Part shown: one piece after another, positions 1 to 7,327 of the stretch
How positions within the stretch are numbered: position 1 is the stretch's first letter
Layout of the letters: each line of letters begins with the position of its first letter
NCBI GenBank assembly: GCA_045646385.1
Contig: JAZRKQ010000037.1
Span: forward strand, 62,001-126,000
Length of the DNA stretch: 64,000 nt
Direction of reading: 5' to 3'
DNA from: SIG455 sp045646385
Lineage (GTDB): Bacteria; Bacillota; Clostridia; UMGS1810
The notes under the pieces: generated by a model
What the model was told of the DNA's origin: nothing
Database searches by the model: none
Seen by the model: only the letters and a program-made list of their open reading frames with translations
Translations under genes and position numbers: made by a program

Positions 1-144
1 ATAAAACCGCCTGAGTGCTGCCAATGCCATAAGCATAGTAACGCTGTCTTTACCGCCGGATACACCAACGGCTATTTTTTCTCCGTCTTGTATCATACCA
101 TAGTCGTCAACAGCACGGCGCATATAACTTAAAATTCTCTGCAT
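1..144 (-). CDS. ttcA: TtcA-family tRNA 2-thiocytidine synthase, N-terminal fragment
   Basis: This is the first 48 codons of a minus-strand gene that runs off the left edge of the window. The translation starts MQRILSYMRRAVDDYG and carries the PP-loop ATP-binding motif SGGKDS at about residues 30-35. That motif with this N-terminus is typical of TtcA-like enzymes, which adenylate C32 of certain tRNAs and replace its oxygen with sulfur. The CxxC motifs that bind the iron-sulfur cluster in TtcA lie outside the window, so TtcA is preferred over other PP-loop ATPases by N-terminal resemblance only. The start ATG lies 3 bp after the stop of the upstream DUF896 gene, so the two are probably co-transcribed. 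Confidence 0.72.
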   Translation of the reverse strand, partial: MQRILSYMRRAVDDYGMIQDGEKIAVGVSGGKDSVTMLMALAALRRFY

Positions 145-147
145 ATA

Positions 148-348
148 TTACTTTCTCTTTTCCACTTTTTTCTTATTTCCGTTTTCATCAACTATATATA
201 CACTTTCCATCGTATTTAACATTCCCTGACGGAAAGCCTTTATATATTTCATTCTTAACTCCGCCTGCTCTGTTTTTTCAGCAGCAGTTAACCCTTCGCT
301 TTTTGATTTGGCATAAAGTTCGTTTATTCTTTTTATAAGTTCGTCCAC
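148..348 (-). CDS. DUF896 (YnzC/UPF0291) small protein
   Basis: This 66-residue protein has the DUF896 pattern: an N-terminal helix IKRINELYAKSKSEGL, a turn, a second helix with EQAELRMKYIKAFRQ, then a short tail ending in VDENGNKKKVE. Members are small two-helix cytosolic proteins of unknown biochemical role; some Bacillus members are SOS-linked, but nothing here shows SOS control. The start is GTG at 348, supported by a GAGGTGA ribosome site six bases upstream. It sits 3 bp before the TtcA-like gene and after tRNA-Gly with its terminator. Confidence 0.85.
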   Translation of the reverse strand: MDELIKRINELYAKSKSEGLTAAEKTEQAELRMKYIKAFRQGMLNTMESVYIVDENGNKKKVEKRK

Positions 349-374
349 TAAAATTCACCTCTGGTATATATGTA

Positions 375-409
375 AACAAAAAACCTCGTTCACAAGAACG
401 AGGTTTTTC
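375..409 (-). terminator. Terminator of tRNA-Gly
   Basis: Inverted arms AACCTCGTTC and GAACGAGGTT around an ACAA loop are followed on the minus strand by a run of T. It lies directly downstream of tRNA-Gly. Confidence 0.85.
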
Positions 410-412
410 AAG

Positions 413-484
413 AGCGGAAGACGAGATTCGAACTCGCGACGTTCACCTTGGCAAGGTGACGCTCTACCACTGAGCCACTCCCGC
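413..484 (-). tRNA. tRNA-Gly (anticodon GCC)
   Basis: The 72-nt minus-strand sequence folds as a cloverleaf. The acceptor arm is GCGGGAG with CTTCCGC, the D-arm has GCTCAGTGGTAGAGC, the anticodon loop is TTGCCAA (GCC), and the T-arm has GTTCGAATC. The CCA end is not encoded. It has its own strong promoter and terminator. Confidence 0.95.
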
Positions 485-502
485 ACGTCAATTACATATG
501 CT

Positions 503-531
503 ATTATAACAGGCACAAAGGGATTTGTCAA
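503..531 (-). promoter_or_regulatory. Promoter of tRNA-Gly
   Basis: On the minus strand a consensus -35 TTGACA (526-531) and -10 TATAAT (503-508) are separated by exactly 17 bases, just upstream of tRNA-Gly. Confidence 0.9.
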
Positions 532-573
532 TAGTTTTTTTAAAAATTTTTATTTATGTTATAAATAAGTTGT

Positions 574-607
574 AAAAAAACCACCTTATGAAAAAGGTGG
601 TTTTTTG
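574..607 (-). terminator. Terminator after the DUF1540 gene
   Basis: Arms AAACCACCTT and AAGGTGGTTT surround a six-base loop and are flanked by A and T runs. It is downstream of the DUF1540 gene on the minus strand and upstream of the tRNA-Gly promoter. Confidence 0.8.
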
Positions 608-648
608 GTTTAAGCAAATCTCTTTTTAATAACTTTTTAATTTTTAAA

Positions 649-804
649 TCAGTCTTTTGGCATAAAAGTTTTACACTCTGTTTCACAACTTGTGCAGGCA
701 GACTGATTTGCCACCATAATTTCGCTTGCAGTACAGCAATCATCAGCGGTGTGATATTTGCATTTTTCAGCAACGCATTTAATACCTTTAATTTTATTGT
801 CCAT
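649..804 (-). CDS. DUF1540 small cysteine-rich protein
   Basis: This 51-residue reading frame starts MDNKIKGIKCVAEKCKYH. It has seven cysteines: C10, C15, C23, C24, C37, C40 and C44. The pattern IKCVAEKCKYH, then CTASEIMV, then CETECKTF matches the DUF1540 family, small proteins common in Clostridia that probably bind a metal and whose function is unknown. The start is ATG with AAGGAGTG upstream. The gene lies 59 bp downstream of clpX and ends before a strong terminator. It may be the last gene of the tig-clpP-clpX unit or have its own promoter; a TATAAT at 851-856 has no good -35. Confidence 0.85.
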   Translation of the reverse strand: MDNKIKGIKCVAEKCKYHTADDCCTASEIMVANQSACTSCETECKTFMPKD

Positions 805-863
805 CTTTATCACTCCTTTTCACTAACTATTATTAGCAAGAGTAATTCAGATTATACTATTAA

Positions 864-2135
864 TTATGCCGGCAATTCGTTGGATTTTTGTTCCAATTTT
901 TTCAAATCTTTTTTTGTATATAACGCAGGATCTGAGCCATCAACAACGCATTTTTTACCTATAACACATTTTACGACGTCATCCTGCGACGGCACTGTAA
1001 ACATTATATCGCCCATAACCTCTTCCATAATTGAGCGAAGTCCTCTGGCGCCTGTATGACGTTCAATGGCTTTGTCTGCCACTGCTTCAAGAGCGTCATT
1101 GGAAAATTCAAGGTCAACGTTTTCGCAGGCAAAAAGTTTTGCATACTGTTTTAAAAGTGCATTTTTAGGCTCGGTAAGGATTTTAATAAGCGCCTCTCTG
1201 TCAAGAGATGAAAGTGAGACAACCACAGAGAGTCTTCCTATAAACTCAGGGATCAAACCGAATTTTAGCAAATCCTGAGGCTGAAGTTCACTATAAATAT
1301 CAGTTTTGCTGAGATCTTTTTTAGACTTAACTTCAGCGCCGAAGCCCATACTTTTTTTGCCGACTCTTTTTTCAATAATTTTTTCAAGTCCGTCAAAAGC
1401 GCCGCCACAGATAAACAGAATGTTGGTGGTATCTATCTGTATAAACTCCTGCTGAGGATGTTTGCGGCCGCCCTGAGGCGGAACAGAGGCAACAGTTCCT
1501 TCCAAAATTTTCAAAAGTGCCTGTTGAACGCCTTCACCGCTTACATCACGAGTAATCGACGGATTTTCGCTCTTTCGAGTGATTTTATCAATTTCGTCGA
1601 TATAAATGATGCCTCTTTCAGCGCGGTCAATATCATAGTCTGCCGCCTGAATAAGTTTTAAAAGGATATTTTCAACGTCCTCACCCACATAACCTGCTTC
1701 GGTAAGCGAAGTTGCATCGGCTATTGCAAACGGAACATCTAAAATTTTTGCCAGAGTTTGTGCCAGCAAAGTTTTTCCGCAACCGGTTGGACCTAATAAA
1801 AGCACATTGCTTTTCTGAATTTCCACACCGTCATCGTCTTGCGGCATATGGATTCTTTTGTAATGATTATACACAGCCACAGCAAGGCTTTTTTTGGCTT
1901 TATCCTGACCAATTACATACTGGTCAAGAATTTCTTTAATCTCCATTGGTTTTGGCAAATCGGCAAATTCTACCGGTTCGCTTTCACCCGCATACTGATT
2001 GGCAAGGATATCATTACAAAGTGCTATACACTCATTACATATATTTACATTGGGACCGGCAACCATGCCATCAACTTGCTCGGCAGGTCTGCCGCAAAAG
2101 GAGCACTTATCAGAGTGCATTTTCTCGTTACTCAT
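864..2135 (-). CDS. clpX: ClpX, ATP-dependent unfoldase of ClpXP protease
   Basis: ClpX is the AAA+ unfoldase that recognises tagged substrates and feeds them into ClpP. The 423-residue protein has an N-terminal zinc domain (C11, C14, C33, C36), Walker A GPTGCGKT at about 115-122, the GYVG pore loop at about 148-151, and Walker B IIYIDEID at about 176-183. An MGF motif replaces the usual IGF loop that docks on ClpP. The ATG at 2135 is chosen because GAGGTG lies five bases upstream; a TTG one codon earlier would be too close. It follows clpP by 38 bp, giving the order tig-clpP-clpX seen in many bacteria. Confidence 0.97.
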   Translation of the reverse strand: MSNEKMHSDKCSFCGRPAEQVDGMVAGPNVNICNECIALCNDILANQYAGESEPVEFADLPKPMEIKEILDQYVIGQDKAKKSLAVAVYNHYKRIHMPQDDDGVEIQKSNVLLLGPTGCGKTLLAQTLAKILDVPFAIADATSLTEAGYVGEDVENILLKLIQAADYDIDRAERGIIYIDEIDKITRKSENPSITRDVSGEGVQQALLKILEGTVASVPPQGGRKHPQQEFIQIDTTNILFICGGAFDGLEKIIEKRVGKKSMGFGAEVKSKKDLSKTDIYSELQPQDLLKFGLIPEFIGRLSVVVSLSSLDREALIKILTEPKNALLKQYAKLFACENVDLEFSNDALEAVADKAIERHTGARGLRSIMEEVMGDIMFTVPSQDDVVKCVIGKKCVVDGSDPALYTKKDLKKLEQKSNELPA

Positions 2136-2173
2136 CAATACACCTCTACGAAAAATTTAAAATTCAGTCTATA

Positions 2174-2761
2174 TTATGCTCTTTTTTCCAGAACTTTATC
2201 GATAATTCCGTATTCCAATGCCTGCTGTGCAGTCATAAAATTATCACGCTCTGTATCTGCCTGAATCTTTTCAATAGGCTGACCTGTACGTTCAGAGAGA
2301 ATTCTGTTAAGTTTTTCTCTTGTGGATACTATATGGTCAGCGTGAATTTTAATATCGGTTGCCTGACCCTGCAAACCGCCGAGAAGCGGCTGATGGATCA
2401 TAATTTCGCTGTTGGGCAGAGCAATTCTTTTGCCTTTAGCGCCTGCGCAAAGCAAAAACGAGCCCATAGACGCTGCCAAACCGATACAAATGGTAGATAC
2501 ATCGCATTTAATATACTGCATTGTATCATAAATAGCCATACCGGATGTTATAGAACCACCAGGGCTATTAATGTAGAAATTAATGTCTTTATCCGGGTCT
2601 TCTGCTTCCAAAAAAAGCATTTGCGCCACAACAAGACTGGCGGTTACATCGTTAACCTCGTCGCTTAAAAATATAATTCTGTCTTTTAAAAGACGTGAAT
2701 AAATATCAAACGAACGCTCTCCTCTTGCAGTTTGCTCAATGACCATCGGTACTAAACTCAT
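2174..2761 (-). CDS. clpP: ClpP, ATP-dependent protease proteolytic subunit
   Basis: ClpP forms the double-ring serine protease chamber that degrades unfolded chains supplied by ClpX or ClpC. The 195-residue length is normal. The catalytic triad is visible: Ser98 in AASMGS, His123 in MIHQP and Asp173 in ERDNF. The ATG is 3 bp beyond the tig stop, and its GGAGG ribosome site lies inside the last codons of tig, so translation of the two is probably coupled. The MSLVPMVIEQ start resembles the propeptide of other ClpP proteins. Confidence 0.97.
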   Translation of the reverse strand: MSLVPMVIEQTARGERSFDIYSRLLKDRIIFLSDEVNDVTASLVVAQMLFLEAEDPDKDINFYINSPGGSITSGMAIYDTMQYIKCDVSTICIGLAASMGSFLLCAGAKGKRIALPNSEIMIHQPLLGGLQGQATDIKIHADHIVSTREKLNRILSERTGQPIEKIQADTERDNFMTAQQALEYGIIDKVLEKRA

Positions 2762-2764
2762 TAA

Positions 2765-4246
2765 TTATTCCTCCTTGTTTGCTGCTTTCTTGGTTGTTGT
2801 CTTTTTTGTTGCAGTTGTTTTTTTAGCAGCGGTTGTCTTTTTTGCCGGTGCTTTTTCTTCTGTTTCTTTCTTAGTTGTTGCCTTCTTTGCAGTAGTTGTC
2901 TTTTTTGCCGGTGCTTTTTCTTCTGCTTCTTTTTTAGCAGTTGTCTTCTTTGCAGCAGGTTTCTTAGCCTTAGCAGCGTCAGCAATAAGTTCTACTGCTT
3001 TGCGTGAGCAGAGGTCTTTTTTCATGCTTTCCATTTCAGCGTCGCCCAAGAAAGATTTTACCTTATCTGCTTCCATATTATACATTGTTGCCATTTTTTC
3101 GATTTCTTTATCAACATCTTCATCAGTTGCTTCGATTTTTTCTGCAGCAGCAATTGCCTCTAATACGAGATTGCATTTAACCTGAGATGCAGCCTGTTCT
3201 TTGAACTGCTCTTTGAATGCGTCCATTGTCATACCTGTAAGTTGCATATATCTTTCAAGGTTAAGTCCCTGTGACTGCAAACGGTAATCAAAATCTCTGG
3301 CAATACTTTCAATCTGCTGTTCAACCATGCAATCGGGAATATCAATCTCACAATTCTCTGCAACTGCTTCGATAACTGCATTCTGGAATTCAACAGTTGT
3401 TCTCTCTTCATTAGCTTTATCGAGTTTTTCTTTAATAGATGCTTTGTATTCATCAAGTGTATCAAAGCCGTTATCCTTTGCAAACTCATCATCGAGTTCG
3501 GGAAGTTCTTTAACTTTAATCTCTTTAACAGTTACTTTAAATACTGCAGGTTTGCCCTTGAGTTCTTCAGCATGGTACTCCTCAGGGAAAGTAACATTTA
3601 CATCTGTTTCTTTGCCGAGTTCAGCGCCAATGAGTTGATCTTCAAATCCGGGGATAAACTGACCGCTGCCAATCTCTAAAGGATAATCCTCGCCTTTGCC
3701 GCCTTCAAATGCAACACCGTCTACAAAACCTTCGAAATCGATTGTTGCAAAGTCGCCTGCTTTAACTGCACGGTCTTCAACAGTAATCATTCTTGAGTTC
3801 TTTTCACGTGTAGATGCGATTTCTCTCTCTACATCTTCATCAGCTGTAGCATAAACAGTTTTCTCTACAGAAACGCCTTTATATTCACCAAGTTTAACTT
3901 CAGGTTTAACAGTTACAACTGCAGTTATAACGAGATCTTCGCCTTTGCCGATAGACTCAATGTCAATTTCAGGTCTGTCAACAGGTTCAATACCTGCCTC
4001 TTTAACAGCAGCCTCATAAGCATCGGGACATACTTCGTTAACAGCATCTTCATAGAAAACTGCTTCGCCATAGTATTTTTCAATAATTGCTCTGGGTGCT
4101 TTACCCTTTCTGAAACCGGGGATATTGATATTTTTAACAAGTTTTTTATAAGCCTTGTTAATACCCTCGTTGAAAACTTCCTTATCAATACTGATAGTAA
4201 GTTTTACTGTGTTTTTCTCTGTTGCTTCTTTCTTTACTAATTTCAT
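2765..4246 (-). CDS. tig: Trigger factor with a Lys/Ala/Thr-rich C-terminal tail
   Basis: Trigger factor is the ribosome-bound chaperone that meets nascent chains at the exit tunnel. The ribosome-docking signature GFRKGKAPR is at about residues 44-52, followed by an FKBP-type peptidyl-prolyl isomerase domain at about 160-245 and the helical chaperone domain to about residue 425. Most trigger factors end near 430 residues. Here residues 427-493 form an extra, strongly basic low-complexity tail of AKK, TTKK and KAPAKK units resembling histone-H1 or bacterial HU/Hlp tails. Part of it is a 21-codon tandem repeat: about 31 identical bases recur 63 bp apart at 2832 and 2895. The tail is in frame, so it is not a frameshift artefact of the end. 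Confidence 0.95.
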   Translation of the reverse strand: MKLVKKEATEKNTVKLTISIDKEVFNEGINKAYKKLVKNINIPGFRKGKAPRAIIEKYYGEAVFYEDAVNEVCPDAYEAAVKEAGIEPVDRPEIDIESIGKGEDLVITAVVTVKPEVKLGEYKGVSVEKTVYATADEDVEREIASTREKNSRMITVEDRAVKAGDFATIDFEGFVDGVAFEGGKGEDYPLEIGSGQFIPGFEDQLIGAELGKETDVNVTFPEEYHAEELKGKPAVFKVTVKEIKVKELPELDDEFAKDNGFDTLDEYKASIKEKLDKANEERTTVEFQNAVIEAVAENCEIDIPDCMVEQQIESIARDFDYRLQSQGLNLERYMQLTGMTMDAFKEQFKEQAASQVKCNLVLEAIAAAEKIEATDEDVDKEIEKMATMYNMEADKVKSFLGDAEMESMKKDLCSRKAVELIADAAKAKKPAAKKTTAKKEAEEKAPAKKTTTAKKATTKKETEEKAPAKKTTAAKKTTATKKTTTKKAANKEE

Positions 4247-4317
4247 CTCTTTTGCTCCTTAATATATAAAATTTCATATTTTAGGTAAAATTTAGGTAAT
4301 CTACCATTCAGCATAAC

Positions 4318-4323
4318 ATTATA
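4318..4323 (-). promoter_or_regulatory. Possible -10 box upstream of tig
   Basis: A TATAAT on the minus strand lies about 72 bp before the tig start. The -35 is poor. Between it and tig, the leader has two near-identical TTACCTAAA units at about 4281-4301 that could be an operator. I cannot name a regulator. Confidence 0.35.
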
Positions 4324-4364
4324 TCAAAAAATTATAAAAAATTCCACCCTTTTTTTGAAATTTT

Positions 4365-5081
4365 TTAAATTTTTATTTCAATTGGTGTAAAATTTAAAAA
4401 ATCAGCTGATGTTAAACGGTAATTAACGCCGAAAAATGTGCCTACAACTGCATTTTTAAGACCTGCCCCATGGAGGTGTCCGTAAATACAATCTCTTACC
4501 TCATAGCGATCGAAAATATCTGCAATATCAGCATTTAATTCACCGTCTGCCGTAAACGGAGGATAATGCAGCACAACAAGTTTTTTTAAGCACCCAAGTT
4601 TACAAGCATCTTTAAGCGAATTTTCAAGACGGATTAGTTCATGATTGTAAATTTTTAAATCCTCGCCATCAAATCCGTCTGCAGACGGATCGTTCCACCA
4701 ACGCGTTCCGCATACGGCAACATCTTCAACTTTAAATGCATTATTATAAAGAAAGTCGATGGTTGAAAATCCGTTATTTTGCAAAAATTCTTTGTGTTTG
4801 GAAGCGGTTTCCCACCAGTAATCGTGATTGCCTTTCGATATGATTTTACGTCCCGAAAGAGAATAGATAAATTCAAAATCACTCACACAATCTTTGAGTT
4901 TCATTTCCCACGACACATCTCCGCCGATAATCACGGTATCGTCTTTATTTACGATGCTATTCCAGTTATCGCGGATACGCTGTGTGTAATTTTTCCATGT
5001 GTCACCAAAAACCTCCATAGACTTATCTGTGCTGGTGGACAGATGCAAATCAGAAATTGCAAATATTGATATAGGACTCAC
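4365..5081 (-). CDS. Calcineurin-like metallophosphoesterase
   Basis: The 238-residue protein has all five metallophosphoesterase blocks in order: DLHLS near the N-terminus, GGDVSW, KGNHDYWW, LHYPPF and GHLHG. It should bind two metal ions and cleave phosphoester bonds. The substrate is not evident; it is a stand-alone cytosolic member without a signal peptide. The start is uncertain. The in-frame GTG at 5081 overlaps a near-perfect Shine-Dalgarno GGAGGTGA, leaving no spacing. The ATA codon at 5070-5072 sits at ideal distance and would give the N-terminus expected for the family, (M)SIFAISDLHL. Confidence 0.9.
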   Translation of the reverse strand: MSPISIFAISDLHLSTSTDKSMEVFGDTWKNYTQRIRDNWNSIVNKDDTVIIGGDVSWEMKLKDCVSDFEFIYSLSGRKIISKGNHDYWWETASKHKEFLQNNGFSTIDFLYNNAFKVEDVAVCGTRWWNDPSADGFDGEDLKIYNHELIRLENSLKDACKLGCLKKLVVLHYPPFTADGELNADIADIFDRYEVRDCIYGHLHGAGLKNAVVGTFFGVNYRLTSADFLNFTPIEIKI

Positions 5082-5182
5082 CTCCGTTATATCAAATCTT
5101 CCATAAAACCTATATATGCCAATTATAACATTATAAGATTAAAAGTCAATACGAATGCTCGCAATTTGGTTGATAGCACTAT

Positions 5183-5219
5183 AAAAAGGCTGTTTTGGCA
5201 AAACCAAAACAGCCTTTTT
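5183..5219 (-). terminator. Terminator of groESL
   Basis: An 11-bp stem GGCTGTTTTGG/CCAAAACAGCC around CAAAA is followed by T runs on both strands. It lies just downstream of groEL. Confidence 0.88.
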
Positions 5220-5238
5220 AACAATACTAAATTTATAA

Positions 5239-6864
5239 TTAATACATTCCCATACCTGCACCGGGTGCACCCATAGGAGCAGGATTTTCCTCAGGAATAT
5301 CTGTTACAAGACTTTCTGTTGTTAAAACAGTAGCGGCAACACTTGCAGCGTTCTGCAAAGCACTTCTTGTAACTTTAGCAGGGTCAACAATACCTGCAGC
5401 AAACATATCGGTATATTCATCTTTTAATGCGTTATAACCGATAGCATCATCACTTGCTTTAACTTTGTCAACAATAACAGCGCCTTCAAGGCCTGCATTT
5501 GCGGCAATCTGCATAACGGGTGCTTCAAGTGCTTTCAATACAATCTGAACACCTGTTTTTTCATCACCGCTTGTGGTGTCGAGCAGTTTTTCAACTGCGC
5601 CGATTGCGTTGATATAAGATGTACCGCCACCTGCAACGATACCCTCTTCAACAGCAGCCTTAGTAGCAGCAAGAGCGTCTTCAATTCTGAGTTTCATCTC
5701 TTTCATTTCTGTTTCGGTAGCAGCACCTACTTTAATAACTGCAACACCGCCTGAAATTTTAGCAAGACGTTCCTGAAGTTTTTCTTTATCAAACTCGCTT
5801 GTGGTTTCAGCAAGTTGTGCTTTAATCTGGTTAGCACGGTCTGCAATAGCGCCTTTATCACCTGCGCCGTCTACGATAATTGTTGCTTCTTTCTGTACTT
5901 TAACCTGTTTAGCACGGCCAAGCATTTCAACTGTAGCCTCTTTAAGGTCAAGACCTAAATCTTCAGTTACAACTGTACCACCTGTTAAGATAGCGATATC
6001 CTGAAGCATTTCTTTTCTTCTGTCGCCAAAACCGGGGGCTTTAACTGCAACACAGGTAAATGTACCTCTTAAACGGTTAACGAGGAGTGTTGCCAAAGCC
6101 TCACCCTCAACATCTTCTGCGATGATAACAAGTTTTTTGCCCTGCTGAACAATCTGCTCAAGCAAAGGAAGAATTTCCTGAATGTTTGAAATCTTTTTGT
6201 CTGTGATAAGAATGTAAGCATCATCAATAACGGCTTCCATTTTATCTGTATCTGTCGCCATATAAGGTGAAATATAACCTCTGTCAAACTGCATACCTTC
6301 AACTACATCACAATATGTTTCAGCAGTTTTTGATTCTTCAACTGTTATAACACCATCACTTGTAACTTTTTCCATAGCGTCTGCAATGAGTGTTCCAACG
6401 TGCTCATCAGCGGCAGATACAGCAGCAACAGTTGCAATATCCTCTTTACCGCTTACTTTTTTGCTTTTGCCTGCAATATACTCAACTGCAGCGTCTACAG
6501 CGGCTTTCATACCTTTTCTAACTATCATAGGATTAGCACCAGCAGTAACGTTTTTGATGCCCTCGTGGATAAGTGCCTGCGCTAAAAGTGTAGCGGTTGT
6601 TGTGCCGTCACCTGCTACATCATTTGTTTTTGTTGCAACTTCTTTAATAAGTTGAGCACCCATATTTTCAAACGGGTCTTCAAGTTCAATTTCTTTTGCG
6701 ATTGTAACACCGTCGTTAGTGATTAACGGCGCTCCGAATTTTTTATCAAGAACAACATTTCTTCCTTTAGGACCTAATGTAATTTTAACAGTATCTGCAA
6801 GCGCATCGATACCTGTCTGTAATGCACGACGTGCTTCTTCGCCGTATTTAATCTGTTTAGCCAT
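5239..6864 (-). CDS. groEL: GroEL (Hsp60) chaperonin
   Basis: GroEL is the 14-subunit ATP-driven folding chamber that works with GroES. The 541-residue protein starts MAKQIKYGEEARRAL, has the nucleotide-binding segment TLGPKGRNV and GDGTTTAT, and ends in a short Gly/Met-rich tail (GAGMGMY). The length is typical. It follows groES by 18 bp and shares its CIRCE-controlled promoter, so it should be derepressed when HrcA inactivates on heat stress. HrcA is not in the window. Confidence 0.98.
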   Translation of the reverse strand: MAKQIKYGEEARRALQTGIDALADTVKITLGPKGRNVVLDKKFGAPLITNDGVTIAKEIELEDPFENMGAQLIKEVATKTNDVAGDGTTTATLLAQALIHEGIKNVTAGANPMIVRKGMKAAVDAAVEYIAGKSKKVSGKEDIATVAAVSAADEHVGTLIADAMEKVTSDGVITVEESKTAETYCDVVEGMQFDRGYISPYMATDTDKMEAVIDDAYILITDKKISNIQEILPLLEQIVQQGKKLVIIAEDVEGEALATLLVNRLRGTFTCVAVKAPGFGDRRKEMLQDIAILTGGTVVTEDLGLDLKEATVEMLGRAKQVKVQKEATIIVDGAGDKGAIADRANQIKAQLAETTSEFDKEKLQERLAKISGGVAVIKVGAATETEMKEMKLRIEDALAATKAAVEEGIVAGGGTSYINAIGAVEKLLDTTSGDEKTGVQIVLKALEAPVMQIAANAGLEGAVIVDKVKASDDAIGYNALKDEYTDMFAAGIVDPAKVTRSALQNAASVAATVLTTESLVTDIPEENPAPMGAPGAGMGMY

Positions 6865-6882
6865 GTTTATCTACCTCCAAAA

Positions 6883-7167
6883 TTACTCTACTATTGCTAA
6901 AATATCGCTCTGACGAACTATGATGCTTTCTTCACCGTCAACTTTAACTTCTGTTCCGGCATATTTATTGATAAGCACTTTATCGCCAACTTTAACTTCC
7001 ATTTTAATCTCTTTGCCATCAACCACGCCGCCGGGGCCTACAGCCACAACTTCAGCAATCTGTGGTTTTTCTTTAGCGTTAGCAGCCAATATAATACCGC
7101 TTTTGGTGGTATCTTCTGCTTCTGTCATTTTAATTACTACTCTGTCTGCCAATGGCTTGATTGTCAT
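6883..7167 (-). CDS. groES: GroES (Hsp10) co-chaperonin
   Basis: GroES caps the GroEL ring as a heptamer. The 94-residue protein starts MTIKPLADRVVIK and has the mobile-loop region EAEDTTKSGIILA and the conserved GDKVL and YAGTEV segments. It is the first gene of the groES-groEL operon, with a good AGGAGG-type ribosome site, and lies 19 bp downstream of the CIRCE element. Confidence 0.98.
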   Translation of the reverse strand: MTIKPLADRVVIKMTEAEDTTKSGIILAANAKEKPQIAEVVAVGPGGVVDGKEIKMEVKVGDKVLINKYAGTEVKVDGEESIIVRQSDILAIVE

Positions 7168-7186
7168 TTAAAATTACCTCCTATTT

Positions 7187-7213
7187 TTAGCACTCGCTTC
7201 GCAAGAGTGCTAA
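7187..7213 (-). promoter_or_regulatory. CIRCE operator (HrcA site) of groESL
   Basis: The sequence is TTAGCACTC, nine bases, GAGTGCTAA, a perfect match to the CIRCE consensus. It lies between the -10 box and groES. HrcA binding here represses the operon at normal temperature. Confidence 0.97.
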
Positions 7214-7225
7214 TTATTAAAATAT

Positions 7226-7254
7226 ATATTACTCTTATAGAGATTTTAATGCAA
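7226..7254 (-). promoter_or_regulatory. Promoter of groESL
   Basis: The minus strand has -35 TTGCAT (7249-7254) and -10 TAATAT (7226-7231) with 17 bases between, immediately upstream of CIRCE. Confidence 0.85.
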
Positions 7255-7269
7255 CTTTAGATATCCGCC

Positions 7270-7304
7270 AAAATCAGGAGATAAAGGCAATTATCTCCTG
7301 ATTT
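7270..7304 (-). terminator. Terminator of purL
   Basis: A 14-bp stem AAATCAGGAGATAA/TTATCTCCTGATTT with a small loop lies 24 bp beyond the purL stop. The T tail is short (TTTT), so termination may be partial. Confidence 0.7.
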
Positions 7305-7327
7305 CTTCGTTTTTCTCTTAATTAGTC

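Noticed and set aside
1946..2668. 240-codon open frame antisense to clpP and clpX
   Set aside because: Both genes on the other strand have full catalytic motifs; the antisense frame has none.
2761..2985. Arg/Lys-rich small protein in another frame of the tig tail
   Set aside because: It is only the alternative reading of the repetitive trigger-factor tail.
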